Positions 1-9,964 of a stretch of 64,000 nt of DNA are shown here, in pieces. This DNA comes from Conchocele bisecta (taxonomy: Eukaryota > Mollusca > Bivalvia > Lucinida > Thyasiridae): contig CM055265.1 of NCBI GenBank assembly GCA_029237695.1, forward strand, positions 46,003,056-46,067,055, given 5' to 3'. The stretch's first letter is position 1. Each line of letters begins with the position of its first letter. The notes below the pieces were generated by a model. It did no database searches and was not told the DNA's origin. It saw only the letters and a program-made list of their open reading frames with translations. The translations under genes and the position numbers were made by a program.

Positions 1-15
1 AAAAACCCAAAATGA

Positions 16-414
16 CAGGCAGCTGGGCGGGCGGCGGCTGCCACCCGAAAAGTTAAACAAAATAAAATACTCGCCGAGCTTCGAGAGGCTAAACAGTCGT
101 TGCAATCGGGGATGGAGACAGCAAAACATCTGAAGACAGAGCAATCGGGAATTGCAACAACACCCCCAATTCACGAATTGGAAGCACACTCAACACCCAA
201 TCGAGATTGGACGAACCCGATTGAACCCCAATTCACGAATTGCAGTTGGGTTGTTGGTGGTGGTCTGGCAGTTGTTGGTGCCCTGTGCGTGTGGAAATAC
301 CCCCTATTACACCAATCCTTATCGAAAAAACAACCAGCCACTGTTTCGAAGAAAGTTACGAAACCGATTGCGCCCCATTTAAACATTGATCGCGATCCCT
401 TTTATATGCAATAA
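16..414 (+). CDS. Small single-pass membrane protein of a virus-like element, 5' end incomplete
   Basis: The frame is open from base 16 (TGA at 13-15) to TAA at 412-414; the first ATG in frame is at 112. The upstream part encodes a basic, lysine/arginine-rich stretch, so the gene probably starts before the window or is broken by a frameshift near base 15. The middle holds three palindromic units translated in frame (PIHELE, NRDWT). One hydrophobic segment follows (VVGGGLAVVGALCVW, about residues 50-64 counted from codon 100), then a basic linker and a short tail ending DRDPFYMQ. It is followed after 8 bases by the next gene on the same strand. No function is known. I recall similar small one-TM proteins beside homologues of the next two genes in invertebrate genomes, but this is memory and unchecked. 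A membrane or virion accessory role is inference. Confidence 0.6.
   Translation, partial: QAAGRAAAATRKVKQNKILAELREAKQSLQSGMETAKHLKTEQSGIATTPPIHELEAHSTPNRDWTNPIEPQFTNCSWVVGGGLAVVGALCVWKYPLLHQSLSKKQPATVSKKVTKPIAPHLNIDRDPFYMQ
166..243. repeat. Cluster of three short palindromic units
   Basis: CCAATTCACGAATTGG lies at 166-181, CCAATCGAGATTGG at 197-210, and a third unit of the first class at 228-243 with the last base changed (G to C). Each has fully complementary 6- or 7-base arms around a 2-base centre. All three lie inside the reading frame of the membrane-protein gene. The same units recur at 61676-61751 and 63430-63643. Confidence 0.9.
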
Positions 415-422
415 TTATAACA

Positions 423-656
423 ATGGCTGAAAACGATGGTAAAATGATAGTGAATGCGCTTTATCACGCCGTGGTGATATCGGGTTTCAGTATCGGGTAT
501 GCTCGACTATCAAAGATGGCCCTAGGAGGGTCCGCTCCCAAATTGGACTTTACTGTGAGAGACGTAGGGCTCGCGACCTTAGATGTAGCGGCCGCAGTTT
601 GGACCCGAGATTATCTAATTAAAGTTGGAATTCTACCTGTTAATATATGGAAATAA
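423..656 (+). CDS. 77-residue hydrophobic protein of the virus-like element
   Basis: ATG at 423 follows the previous stop by 8 bases; TAA at 654-656 abuts the next ATG at 657 with no gap. The protein has a hydrophobic N-terminal part (NALYHAVVISGFSIGYARL, about residues 10-28), a glycine-containing turn, and an amphipathic C-terminal half ending DYLIKVGILPVNIWK. It contains no cysteine. The packing with its neighbours is tighter than normal for animal genes and argues for a compact mobile or viral genome. I recall short proteins with the same LHA-VISGF...LGG...KLDF...D-LIKQGI layout as unnamed predictions in cnidarian genomes; not verified. Function unknown. The start is firm because no other in-frame ATG precedes it within the open frame. 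Confidence 0.65.
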   Translation: MAENDGKMIVNALYHAVVISGFSIGYARLSKMALGGSAPKLDFTVRDVGLATLDVAAAVWTRDYLIKVGILPVNIWK

Positions 657-1097
657 ATGGCTTCGATCGGAATAATGATAGGTTGTGCGCTTGTAAACGC
701 ATTGGCGTTCAGCGGTAGCAACTTTATATTCTCGAAAATGAGAAGCTCGAACGTGGATGAGGAGCGGAAGCGTCACGATTTAGCTGTAGAACAACTCAAT
801 AGCGCAAAGGAAACATGGTCGAAAAAACGAACCGCCCATCTAGACTGGGTCAACGAAGAGCTTCGCCGCGAGAATCACGCAGCACAAGCTTTCCAGAACG
901 TTGAAGAAGCCAACCGCGAGTACGTGCTGGCATATCCGCAGAAAAGTCTCGCGCCGCTGGATCCCGAGCCCCAACTTTCAGATTTCTATGTACCGTCAGA
1001 GCCCCAAAAAGACCGCGAGATCGCGTTCATCGTCGTGGGAATGGGTGTGATGGGTCTCGTCGGCTACTATATTCAATCGAGATTTCAAATTAACTAG
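657..1097 (+). CDS. 146-residue protein with N- and C-terminal membrane segments
   Basis: ATG directly follows the TAA of the preceding gene. Residues 1-22 (IGIMIGCALVNALAFSGSNF) are hydrophobic and rich in small residues. Residues 28-115 are highly charged and probably helical, with DWVNEELRRENHAAQAF and a proline-rich LDPEPQLSDFYVPSEPQK stretch. Residues 121-139 (IAFIVVGMGVMGLVGYYI) form a second membrane segment. The layout suggests a hairpin membrane protein with a large soluble loop. The stop codon TAG at 1095-1097 lies inside ACTAGA, the signature start of Helentron-like elements here, so the native C terminus may have been replaced. I recall the combination ALVNALAFSGSN plus LSDFY-PS--QK as a recurring unnamed invertebrate protein; unverified. 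Function unknown. Confidence 0.7.
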   Translation: MASIGIMIGCALVNALAFSGSNFIFSKMRSSNVDEERKRHDLAVEQLNSAKETWSKKRTAHLDWVNEELRRENHAAQAFQNVEEANREYVLAYPQKSLAPLDPEPQLSDFYVPSEPQKDREIAFIVVGMGVMGLVGYYIQSRFQIN

Positions 1098-1163
1098 AAA
1101 TGGACGCTTGTCGACAAGCGCATGTGTATCCCCCTCCCCAGATACACAAGTAGTTTGAAAAAA
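1093..1163 (+). mobile_element. Probable 5' end of a Helentron-like element
   Basis: ACTAGAAATGG at 1093 matches the starts at 8493 and 9965. It is followed by a perfect 16-bp palindrome CGCTTGTCGACAAGCG at 1105-1120 and then the satellite arrays. No matching 3' hairpin was found downstream, so the element is incomplete or rearranged. Confidence 0.35.
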
Positions 1164-1467
1164 GGGTGTTCGAGTTATGCTCCGGAGACAAAACCAGTGA
1201 CGGAAAAACAAAGGGAGATAACTAAAGAATTAGTGATGCAAGAGTTGTCATTCTTGCGGGACACACCTTTAGGGTCGTGGTCTATGCATGTGTGAAGTTT
1301 CATGAAAATATTCCAAAGGGTGTTCGAGTTATGCTCCAGACACGAAATCAGTGCACGAAACAACAAAGGGAGATAACTAAGAAATTAACAACGCAAGAGT
1401 TGTCATTCTTACGTGCGACACACCTTTGGGTCGTCTTCTATGCATGTGTGAAGTTTAATAAACTAGA
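1164..1467 (+). repeat. ~154-bp tandem repeat, two copies
   Basis: Units start GGGTGTTCGAGTTATGCTCC at 1164 and 1318, giving a period of 154. Each contains a CAAAGGGAGATAACTA-type core typical of molluscan repeats. A further partial unit occurs near 2848-2910, and an unrelated pairing of its flanks near 16770-16800. Confidence 0.85.
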
Positions 1468-1534
1468 AAAATGTGTTCATAGAACACGGATGTCCCACAT
1501 ATCGCTTTGATAATAAATGAGGCCAAATTCCAAG

Positions 1535-2870
1535 TCAAAATTTTCTTTTACCTGAGCGTTAAAGTTTTTGAAGCACCAAGTATGTGACCTTGACCCTGGG
1601 CTTGGCGGGGGCAGGACAAACGTGGATTTGGCACAGGGTGGTAGAGGACCATTAGAGCAATGCATATATGAAATATGAAGCTGATCCGTGAAAGAAAACA
1701 GAAATTATAAGATATTTACCTGAGAGTTAAAGTTTTTGAAGCACTAAGTATATGATGTTAACCCTGGGCTTGGCGGCGGGGGGCGGGACGAACGTGGATT
1801 TGGCACAGGGCGGTAGAGGACCATTAGAGCAACGCATATATGAAATATGAAGTTGATCCGTGAATGGAAAGAAAAATTATAAGATATTTACTGAGCATTA
1901 AAGTTTTTGAAGCACCAAGTATGTGACCTTGACCCTGGGAGGTTGGCGGGGGCAGGACGAACGTGGATTTGGCACAGGGCGGTAGAGGACCATTAGAGCA
2001 ATGCGTATATGAAATATGAAGATGATCCATGAAAGAAAACAGAAATTATAAGTATTTACCCGAGCGTTAAAGTTTTTGAAGCACTAAGTATGTGACCTTG
2101 ACCCTGGGCTTGGCGGGGCAGGACGAACGTGGATTTGGCACAGGGCGGTAGACGACCATTAGAGCAACGCGTATATGAAATATGAAGTTGATCCGTGAAT
2201 GGAAATAAAAATTATAAGATATTTACCTGAGCGTTAAAGTTTTTGAAGCACTAAGTATGTGACCTTGACCCTGGGCTTGGCGGGGGCAGGACGAACGTGG
2301 ATTTGGCACAGGTGCGGTAGACGATCCAAATAGAAGTTGATCAACGCCACGTTTTTATATGAAATATTTGAAGTTGATCCGTGAATGGAATAAAAATTAT
2401 AAAGATATTTACCTGAGCGTTAAAGTTTTTTGAGCACTAAGTATGTGACCTTGACCCTGGGCTTGGCGGTGGGCAGGACGAACGTGGATTTGGCACAGGG
2501 CGGTAGACGGACCATTAGAGCAACGCGTATATGAAATATGAAGTTGATCCGTGATGAAAAAATTATAAGATACCACCTGATCCGTTTTTAGTGAAAGCAC
2601 AGTATGCCTTGCCCTGGGATTGGTGGGGCAGGAACGAACGTGGATTTGGCACAGCGGTTAGAGAACCAGTTTTTAGAAGCATCGGTAAGTAAGATGCCAT
2701 GATCCATGAAAGACCAAAAGATAAGATTTACCCAAGCGTTTTAATGTGAAGGGCACTAAGTATGTTGACTTGCAGGGCTTGACGGGGGCAGAACGAACGT
2801 GGATTTGGCACAGGGCGGTAGAGGACCATTAGAGAGCAATGCGTATATGCGTGTTCGAGTTATGCTCTGG
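1535..2870 (+). repeat. ~170-bp satellite array
   Basis: The marker AAAGTTTTTGAAGCAC recurs at about 1561, 1729, 1900, 2069, 2236 and 2422, then in degraded form to ~2840. Each unit carries TGACCTTGACCCTGGG, GTGGATTTGGCACAGG and GGTAGAGGACCATTAG. Related single units occur inside the elements at 8580-8850 and 10050-10330 and inverted at 3600-3780. The ORFs in the array are fortuitous. Confidence 0.9.
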
Positions 2871-3006
2871 ATACAAAATCAGAGCACGAAACAACAAAGG
2901 GAGATAAGTAAACAAGAATTCCGCGGAATCAGATGCCTCGCCTTGTCTCGCCTTGACCTCGAGCCTGGGCCCGAAAGCAATTTTCACTGGCCCGACAACA
3001 TATTAT

Positions 3007-3072
3007 ACAATTATTGACTAGTGAACCATAGATGATCAGATTATATTCTATGGCTCACTAGTCAATAATTGT
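3007..3072. repeat. Short foldback palindrome (25-bp arms)
   Basis: Left arm 3007-3031 and right arm 3048-3072 are nearly perfect inverted copies (CAATTATTGACTAGTGA... against its complement). Probably a tiny MITE or its solo end pair. Confidence 0.85.
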
Positions 3073-4064
3073 TTTATTATATGATAATAGTCTGTATATA
3101 GCACTTACGACCTTATGCTACTAGACAAAAATTGAAAAAGAATTTGAAAAAAAAAAATGAAAAAAAAAAAATGAAAAAAAAAATGGAAAAAAGGTTTAAA
3201 AATTAAAAATAATAATGCTTGCTACTGGAGCCCAGAATTTTTTTTTAATAGTCCTATATTTATCTACATATATCTGCATAGGTCCACATAATGCCACAAT
3301 ATTTTCAACACAGTTTACGGAAATGTAATATAATCATTTAGGCCAGTTTTTTTTTATTAGTTGGTTTACAGATCCGCCGACCCGATTTTTTGACAATGTG
3401 GAAAAAAATAAAAATTTAAATTTCCGATTTTTTTTTAGATTTTTTTTACCTCCGATCCAAAAAAAAAAAAATTTTTTTTTTTTGCTGTGCCGAGAAAAGT
3501 AAGTGGCGGAAACCGGATCTTAGCAGCAGCGACAACAACAACAACCTGCGAATGGACGATTGGATATGATTTGATATATCTCCAATATGATTTGATATAT
3601 CTGTGTTTCAGATTGAATGCAAAAATTCAAAACCTTAACGCTCCGGTAAATGGCCTATATTTTCTGTTTTCTTGCTCCGATGTGCTTCATATTTCATGTA
3701 TGCGTTCTTCCTAGGGTCCTCTACCACCCTGCCAAAAATCCACACTCGTGCCACCCCCACTGATATTCGTTTCAACTATATCGCCGCTTCGTTGTCTTGT
3801 ATTTAATTATACCAGATACGGTATTAATATGTACGCATTACGCAACCCATTCACAGTGATCAACATTCAACAGTATGTGAATATGAAACTGAGTTGCTAT
3901 GTAGAATATAAAGAACCTTGCTGAACCGACTCCCTACGTTAACCGACAACTCTTGGTCCGAGACGATGCCGGTTAACACAAGTTTCACTCTATCACAATC
4001 ACTGGCCTTTTTGTTTTTTACCGACCACAAACCGACCCAACCATGAGCCTTAAAAAGGTGAACC
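3073..4064. other. Low-complexity A/T tracts and degraded satellite, no gene
   Basis: 3125-3200 and 3420-3482 are poly-A/poly-T rich. 3600-3780 contains an inverted fragment of the 170-bp satellite (CCTCTACCACCCTGCC). The short ORF at 3487-3714 is made of this material. The rest to the gap shows nothing recognisable. Confidence 0.7.
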
Positions 4065-4564
4065 NNNNNNNNNNNNNNNNNNNNNNNNNNNNNNNNNNNN
4101 NNNNNNNNNNNNNNNNNNNNNNNNNNNNNNNNNNNNNNNNNNNNNNNNNNNNNNNNNNNNNNNNNNNNNNNNNNNNNNNNNNNNNNNNNNNNNNNNNNNN
4201 NNNNNNNNNNNNNNNNNNNNNNNNNNNNNNNNNNNNNNNNNNNNNNNNNNNNNNNNNNNNNNNNNNNNNNNNNNNNNNNNNNNNNNNNNNNNNNNNNNNN
4301 NNNNNNNNNNNNNNNNNNNNNNNNNNNNNNNNNNNNNNNNNNNNNNNNNNNNNNNNNNNNNNNNNNNNNNNNNNNNNNNNNNNNNNNNNNNNNNNNNNNN
4401 NNNNNNNNNNNNNNNNNNNNNNNNNNNNNNNNNNNNNNNNNNNNNNNNNNNNNNNNNNNNNNNNNNNNNNNNNNNNNNNNNNNNNNNNNNNNNNNNNNNN
4501 NNNNNNNNNNNNNNNNNNNNNNNNNNNNNNNNNNNNNNNNNNNNNNNNNNNNNNNNNNNNNNNN
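4065..4564. other. Assembly gap of exactly 500 N
   Basis: A run of 500 undetermined bases, a conventional placeholder size. It borders a tandem array, so the gap is probably collapsed or unassembled satellite. Confidence 0.99.
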
Positions 4565-5059
4565 TCCACTTTGTGGTCTATGGAGCGATACTGCAATGTT
4601 ACATAGACCATTATATGTATATTGGATGTCGGCTAGTCCACTTTGTGGTCTATGGAGCGATACTGCAATGTTACATAGACAATTATATGTATATTGGATG
4701 TTGCTAGTCCACTTTGTGGTCTAGGAGCGATACTGCAATGTTACATAGACAATTATATGTATATTGGATGTCGGCTAGTCCACTTTGTGGTCTATGGAGC
4801 GATACTGCAATGTTACATAGACCATTATATGTATATTGGATGTCGGCTAGTCCACTTTGTGGTCTATGGAGCGATACTGCAATGTTACATAGACAATTAT
4901 ATGTATATTGGATGTCGGCTAGTCCACTTTGTGGTCTATGGAGCGATACTGCAATGTACATAGACATTATATGTATATGGATGGCTAGTCCACTTTGTGG
5001 TCTATGGAGCGATACTGCAATGTTACATAGACAATTATATGTATATTGGATGTCGGCTG
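4565..5059 (+). repeat. 72-bp tandem array, about seven copies
   Basis: TCCACTTTGTGGTCTATGGA recurs at 4565, 4637, 4708, 4779, 4851, 4923 and 4989, with spacings of 72, 71, 71, 72, 72 and 66. Because 72 is divisible by three, long spurious ORFs run through it on both strands. It starts directly at the gap. Confidence 0.97.
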
Positions 5060-5224
5060 AGAAAAGTAACCTTACGGCATTTGCAAAACTTGAAGGCTTT
5101 GATCCTCGTACATGCTGACTCAGCTCGATGATTAGGCCCCAATTGATAGAATGTTTGTTTCCCATCTCCCGACCCTGCATCTTCAAGTTCGGTAGGAAGG
5201 TAGGAAACCATAAAAATTTTTTTG

Positions 5225-5291
5225 GGTTTGTCTAGTAGTGCAATCTGAAATAAAATATTATTTTATTTCAGATTGCACTACTGGACAAACC
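5225..5291. repeat. Near-perfect short palindrome
   Basis: Arms of about 33 bp (GGTTTGTCTAGTAGTGCAAT... and its complement) meet at an AT-rich centre near 5258. No spacer is left, as expected for a minimal foldback MITE. Confidence 0.9.
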
Positions 5292-5299
5292 AAAATAAA

Positions 5300-5800
5300 A
5301 TCCTTTTTTTTTAAATCGGCAATATACTTATTTTAGTTTGGCCGATTTTAGCGAGTCGGTCTGGCGATAGGAAAGATACATCTATTTTATTATGTCCTTA
5401 CAATCTAATCATTTTGTTGATGGCAATGAGCCTACTTCAGTGATTAAATTGACAATATGATGAATGATGTAGGCCGGAGCGGACTGCTTTGATGAGTAGG
5501 TCGATCTGGGGTTATGTTGGTCACAAACATCATTAGCTCCCTTTTCTCAATATCTATGTACATGTATATAGGAGATGCAAGGGCTTTAACTCTTACAACA
5601 CTACTGATCTTAATTGCAATGTATGCAAACAGAGTAGATCCAGATGACCATACATCATACTGAGCCAGCTCATCAGAATCTGCACTGTTTGTGGAATTTG
5701 TTTACATTTCACAAAAGTATCACTTTTTAAAAATTGGAATAGCCTGAAAATTACATTTAACATCGAATAGTCCATTCTTGTGTGTGAAATGGTTAAAACA
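5300..5800. other. No gene seen
   Basis: AT-rich sequence with a short fragment of the common bivalve unit (GATCCAGATGACC...) at 5630-5690. Nothing else is recognisable. Confidence 0.5.
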
Positions 5801-5807
5801 ACACAGT

Positions 5808-6185
5808 AGACTGTTTGTTTGTTTATTGGTGTTTAACTGCCTATCAACAGCTAAGGTCATGTAAGGCCAGGCAAACGGGTTCGATCCCATTTTAACATGC
5901 TGCATTGGGGGAAAATCCCAAAATCAGAACGGAATATTTACATCGAGAAAAAAGATATTCAGCCCTGAAATTAGAATAACCTGACCTGGTTCCAGGTCCA
6001 TACCACACCAAAGTCACTTGGCCCCTTCCCTTAAAATAGGATTACGAATATCGTAATACTCACATAAGGGGTATAACCAGATTCAACTGTCACATACAAA
6101 ATGCCAAAGACGTATGTGAGGGCCAAACCAGGTCTCCTGTCGGAATTCCGGTAAGGATGAACCCCGATCGTTAAATTACCCATCA
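5808..6185 (+). repeat. Dispersed ~380-bp repeat starting with a (GTTT)n tract
   Basis: It begins GTTTGTTTGTTTATTGGTG followed by CAACAGCTAAGGTCAT and continues through CAGCCCTGAAATTAGAATAA and GGTATAACCAGATTCAACTG. The same order is seen inverted at 46370-46795 and 47290-47690 and partially at 34000-34190, 19690-19870, 7742-7797 and 52980-53200. The simple-repeat end suggests a retroposed origin, but no clear pol III boxes were found. Confidence 0.75.
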
Positions 6186-6256
6186 CATGCTCCCACCTGC
6201 CACCCACTCACAGTAGACTGATGAAATCTTGTTTCTATTATGATTATGTATGGTAA

Positions 6257-6500
6257 TTAACTCTTTGCATGCTGGGAAACTTGTGGGCTATAAATAGTTC
6301 AAAACTTGCGCACAAAAAATCATCATATTTTCTTGTATTTCTCCCTGTAAATATCATGAGTATGTCTTGGAATTTCATTAGAATTGAGACCTGAGGACTC
6401 AATTCTAATGAAATTTCAAGACATATTTACAGAGAGAAATAAAACATATACTCCTAATTTGTTTGGCCGATATTTTCAACGCTAGCATGAAAAGAGTTAG
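6257..6500. mobile_element. Foldback MITE with TTAA end (244 bp)
   Basis: The left end is TTAACTCTTTGCATGCTGGG; the right end is its inverted copy with TTAA decayed to TTAG. The centre is a palindrome around GAATTGAGACCTGAGGACTCAATTC. TTAA followed by a C-rich terminal repeat fits piggyBac-type non-autonomous elements. Confidence 0.8.
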
Positions 6501-6800
6501 GAACCATGTGCATATTTCTAATGTCTTTTTTGTCAGCAAATAACCAAATTGGCAATTCTGGGATTAAGCTACCACGTCTCCAAGAGAAGAATTTTTACCG
6601 CTTTTGAAATGTGAAGGGCCATGTTTTTCCTCTAGAATGGGAAATACATCCTCATATCTTTTTTTTATACTTTCACTCCTCTTGCATGTCACGGTGTCTG
6701 ATAATACAAACATATGTAACACTTTGTGACAGAAGATTTCCAATTTAACTTGCAATTTCCTTCAAAATGGTTAAAAATGGGCCTTCACCAAATAGCTATC

Positions 6801-7040
6801 TTAACTCTTTGCATGCTAGCGGTGACAGCAACCAAAATATTATGAGCACGTTTCTTATTTCTCTCTGTAAATATGTCTTGGAATTTCATCAGAATTGCGT
6901 ACTACGGACTCAATTCTAAAAAAATTCCAGGACATATTCATGATATTTAAATACAGAAATAAAAGAAAATATAAAGAATTGTCGTCTGCTATTTTTTAAC
7001 TATTTATAGCCCATAAATGTCCCAGCATGCAAAGAGTTAA
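6801..7040. mobile_element. Second copy of the TTAACTCTTTGCATGC MITE (240 bp)
   Basis: Both ends are intact: TTAACTCTTTGCATGCTAGC at 6801 and the inverted form GCATGCAAAGAGTTAA ending at 7040. The inner part has the motif TTGTCGTCTGCTATTT shared with the MITEs at 16947 and 55677. Confidence 0.85.
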
Positions 7041-7644
7041 CCAATTGTATGTAGGATACTGATTCATAGGTAGCAAAACCAGATTTGGATGGATTTTGTT
7101 GGTGTTGGGTAATTTACATAGTTTTGTGCAACTACTAATGCTGAAACATTACACATGACAGAAATCGCCAATTATCTACACATTCACCGCTCTGAACTTT
7201 CGGGCCACCTTTATACTGTCAATATACCGTAGTTTTACTTGTCATTCGCGGGAGGTGACGTAAATTGTACGTTGGTAACAATGCACCCATACCACCAGAG
7301 ATACCGAAATAACCCATAAAACACTGAAATATGAACCGTTCTTCAAGAACCTGTGAGCATTATTTGCAAAAGTAATGTTATTATAATTACTTCTTCACGA
7401 AAGTACACAACCGCCTGTTTTAATCTGACCAAGATTATCAACGTTTCTGAATATTAATTGGCAATGCCAACTCGCAATCAAGCAATTTGATTGTCTGAGC
7501 CTGAGCTGTAGCACAATCAAACTGCTTGATTTCATGCAAAATATTCATTTGAATCCTACCTGGTCTCGGTGAGACGGTTCATAAGAGCGGGCACATGGTC
7601 ACAAAAAAAAATTCTGTCGGGAGAATTTTGTATCCTCAGCATGA
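7041..7644. other. No gene seen
   Basis: AT-rich sequence with a short inverted pair CAATCAAGCAATTTGATTG / CAATCAAACTGCTTGATT near 7470-7530. No coding signal. Confidence 0.5.
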
Positions 7645-7895
7645 AATGTGACCGTGACTGGAGAAATGGGGCTTATGAGTTTTGCGGCCAGTGTAAATCC
7701 AGATCAGTCTGATAAGGATCTGCACTGTTTGCCATTCCATCAATGATTGTTTGTTTGTTGGTGTTTAACGGCCTATCAACAGCTAAGGTCATTAATAAAA
7801 CAATCATTAACAGGCTACAGGAGTGTGCTCTTTCATTGGGAACTACACTGGTCAGAAATACCATAAACGCCAGTTCTCCAGTTACAGCCACACAT
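7645..7895. mobile_element. MITE of the GTGACTGGAGAAATGGGG family, with a nested repeat
   Basis: The left end (7649, GACCGTGACTGGAGAAATGG) and the right end (CAGTTCTCCAGTTACAGCC near 7870-7890) are inverted. A piece of the (GTTT)n dispersed repeat is inserted at 7742-7797. Other members are at 12154-12408 and 48657-48880. Confidence 0.65.
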
Positions 7896-8492
7896 CAGTT
7901 GATTCATGTGTTTATGCTACATGTAATACTGTCCATCCATACCTTTGCTGCATCCTCCAGGAATACCTGAGCTTGCAGAAGTCGGAGGGAATCTAAAGTC
8001 GAAAGTAAAAAAGGGTTACACTTTACAAGGTTCCGGTAACCTGATCATGTAAACATTACAGAATGCTGGTATACTTGTAGGAGAGCTCCAGATAAGGCGC
8101 GTATTTGTGGGAGTACAAAAATACTCACAGCAATGTGAAAATATGCATTAATTTTCCAATTGAGTAGTGAAAATACTGTAATAAAGTTGAAAATTTACTC
8201 AGTTGAGCTTCAAAAGGCAAATAGTGTTTGCTTTTTGCAGCTCAAATAAGTGAACTTTTAAATTTGTTTTATTTTTTATCATTTGTTCCCTCCTATTTAA
8301 TAAGGAAGAAAATCATTAATCCATTTGTAAAAGTAAAATATATTATTTTACTGATAGTGACTCGCGGTGGTATCAGACTATTTTAATATGAAATGAGGCA
8401 TGATAATTATTAATTATTTATACTAATTAAATGCATCACCTGAAAAAAATAATATTTTCAACAGATTATAAAGTATGATCATTGCACATCAA
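7896..8492. other. No gene seen
   Basis: AT-rich spacer with no recognisable repeat ends or coding frame. Confidence 0.5.
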
Positions 8493-9664
8493 ACTAGAAA
8501 TGTGGCCTGTCGGCACACGAATGCCCCCGCTGGCAGCCAAAGAAAACGAGGCATATTTGATTATAAGCCATTTACCCGAGCGTTAAGGTTTTGAACGCAC
8601 CTTGACCCTGGGCTTAGTGGGGGCGGGACGAATGTGGATTTGTCACAGGGCGGTAGAGGACCATTGTAGCAATGCGTGTGTGAAATGTGAAGCAGATCCG
8701 AGCAAGGAAACAGAAATTATAAGCCATTTAACTGAATGTTAAGGTTTCAAACGCACCAAGTCTGTGACCTTGACCCTGTGCTTAGCGGGGGCAGGACAAA
8801 TGTGGATTTGTCACAGGGCGGTAGAGGACCATTGGAGGAAGCAATGCGTGTGTGAAAGTTAGTGTAGGATTGAGAAACGTGCACGTAGATTTGTCCCAAA
8901 GTGCTAAGTAAAGATTTAAGTAGAAAGGTGAAGTCAAAGGTGAAGGTCGATAAGTACTGGGTGGTGGAGTGTGTAGGGCATGTTCATATGTATCATGTGT
9001 ATAAATATTTAAGCGATTGGCAAAAGTATTGAGAAGTTATTGTAGGATTGAGAAACGTGCACGTACATTTGTCCCAAAGTGCTAAGTAAAGATTTAAAGT
9101 AGAAAAGGTGAAGGTCAAAGTCGAAGTACTGGGTGGTGGAGTGTGTAGGGCATGTTCATATGTATCATGTGCATAAATATTTAAGCGATTGGCAAAAGTA
9201 TTGAGAAGTTATTGTAGGATTGAGAAACGTGCATGTAGATTTGTCCCAAAGTGCTAAGTAAACATTTAAAGTAGAAAAGGTGAAGGTCAAAGGTGAAGGT
9301 CGAAGTACTGGGTGGTGGAGTGTGTAGGGCATGTCCATATGTATCATGTGTATAAATATTTAAGCGATTGGCAAAAGTATTGAGAAGTTAGTGTAGGATT
9401 GAGAAACGTGCACGTAGATTTGTCCCAAAGTGCCAAGCAAACATTTAAAGTGGAAAAGGTCAAGGCCAAAGGTCAAGGTCGAAGTACTGGGGGGGTGGAG
9501 TGTGTAAGGCATGTTCATATGTATCACGTGTATAAATATTGACATAATATGTGAAGCCATGTAGAAGTTAGTAAAGAATATGGTAATATCGGGACGTACG
9601 GACGGACGTACGGACGGACGCCGGTAACACTATATGCCCCCGTACCTTTCGGTAGCGGGGGCAT
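8493..9664 (+). mobile_element. Helentron-like non-autonomous element with internal satellite, copy 1
   Basis: It starts ACTAGAAATGTGGCCTGTCG and has ATGCCCCCGCT at 8521-8531, whose exact complement AGCGGGGGCAT closes the element at 9654-9664. The 3' end folds into a hairpin (GCCCCCGTACC, 4-base loop, GGTAGCGGGGGC). Before it stand (GGAC/GTAC)-type short repeats. The middle holds two 170-bp satellite units and four ~175-bp units starting GTAGGATTGAGAAACGTG near 8863, 9042, 9213 and 9392. This layout is that of Helentron-associated HINE/pearl elements known from bivalves. No transposase is encoded. Confidence 0.75.
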
Positions 9665-9964
9665 AAAAATAAATAAAGAGAATAAATAGTAATGTTCGTT
9701 AACATTTTAAGGAAACACGGTTATTGCCCCTGATATCAGTGTTAAAATTTACGCCTGATATAAAATGTATAGTAATGCCAATCAATACGTGGGATAATCG
9801 TGAATGAACGTTTATTTTGCCAGAAGATGTCTCTGATGATGTCGCTGATATAAAGAACATTTTGTGCCAGCTGAGTATTGAATTTGAAATATGGGGGTAC
9901 AAACCTTATCTGGAGCTCTGTTGTAGAATGCACTTCTCATTAATGTAATTGCAAGGTAATAGTA

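Noticed and set aside
1..1097. Bacterial contamination as the source of the operon-like genes
   Set aside because: No Shine-Dalgarno pattern or bacterial protein family was recognised, and the genes run directly into mollusc-type satellite DNA, so they are integrated.
4018..4611. Long ORFs on both strands across 4.0-4.6 kb
   Set aside because: They consist of undetermined bases in the 500-N gap.
4565..5186. Long repetitive ORFs encoding 24-residue repeats, and possible CRISPR-like array
   Set aside because: The 72-bp unit is divisible by three, so frames stay open by chance. Units are contiguous with no unique spacers, so it is a satellite.
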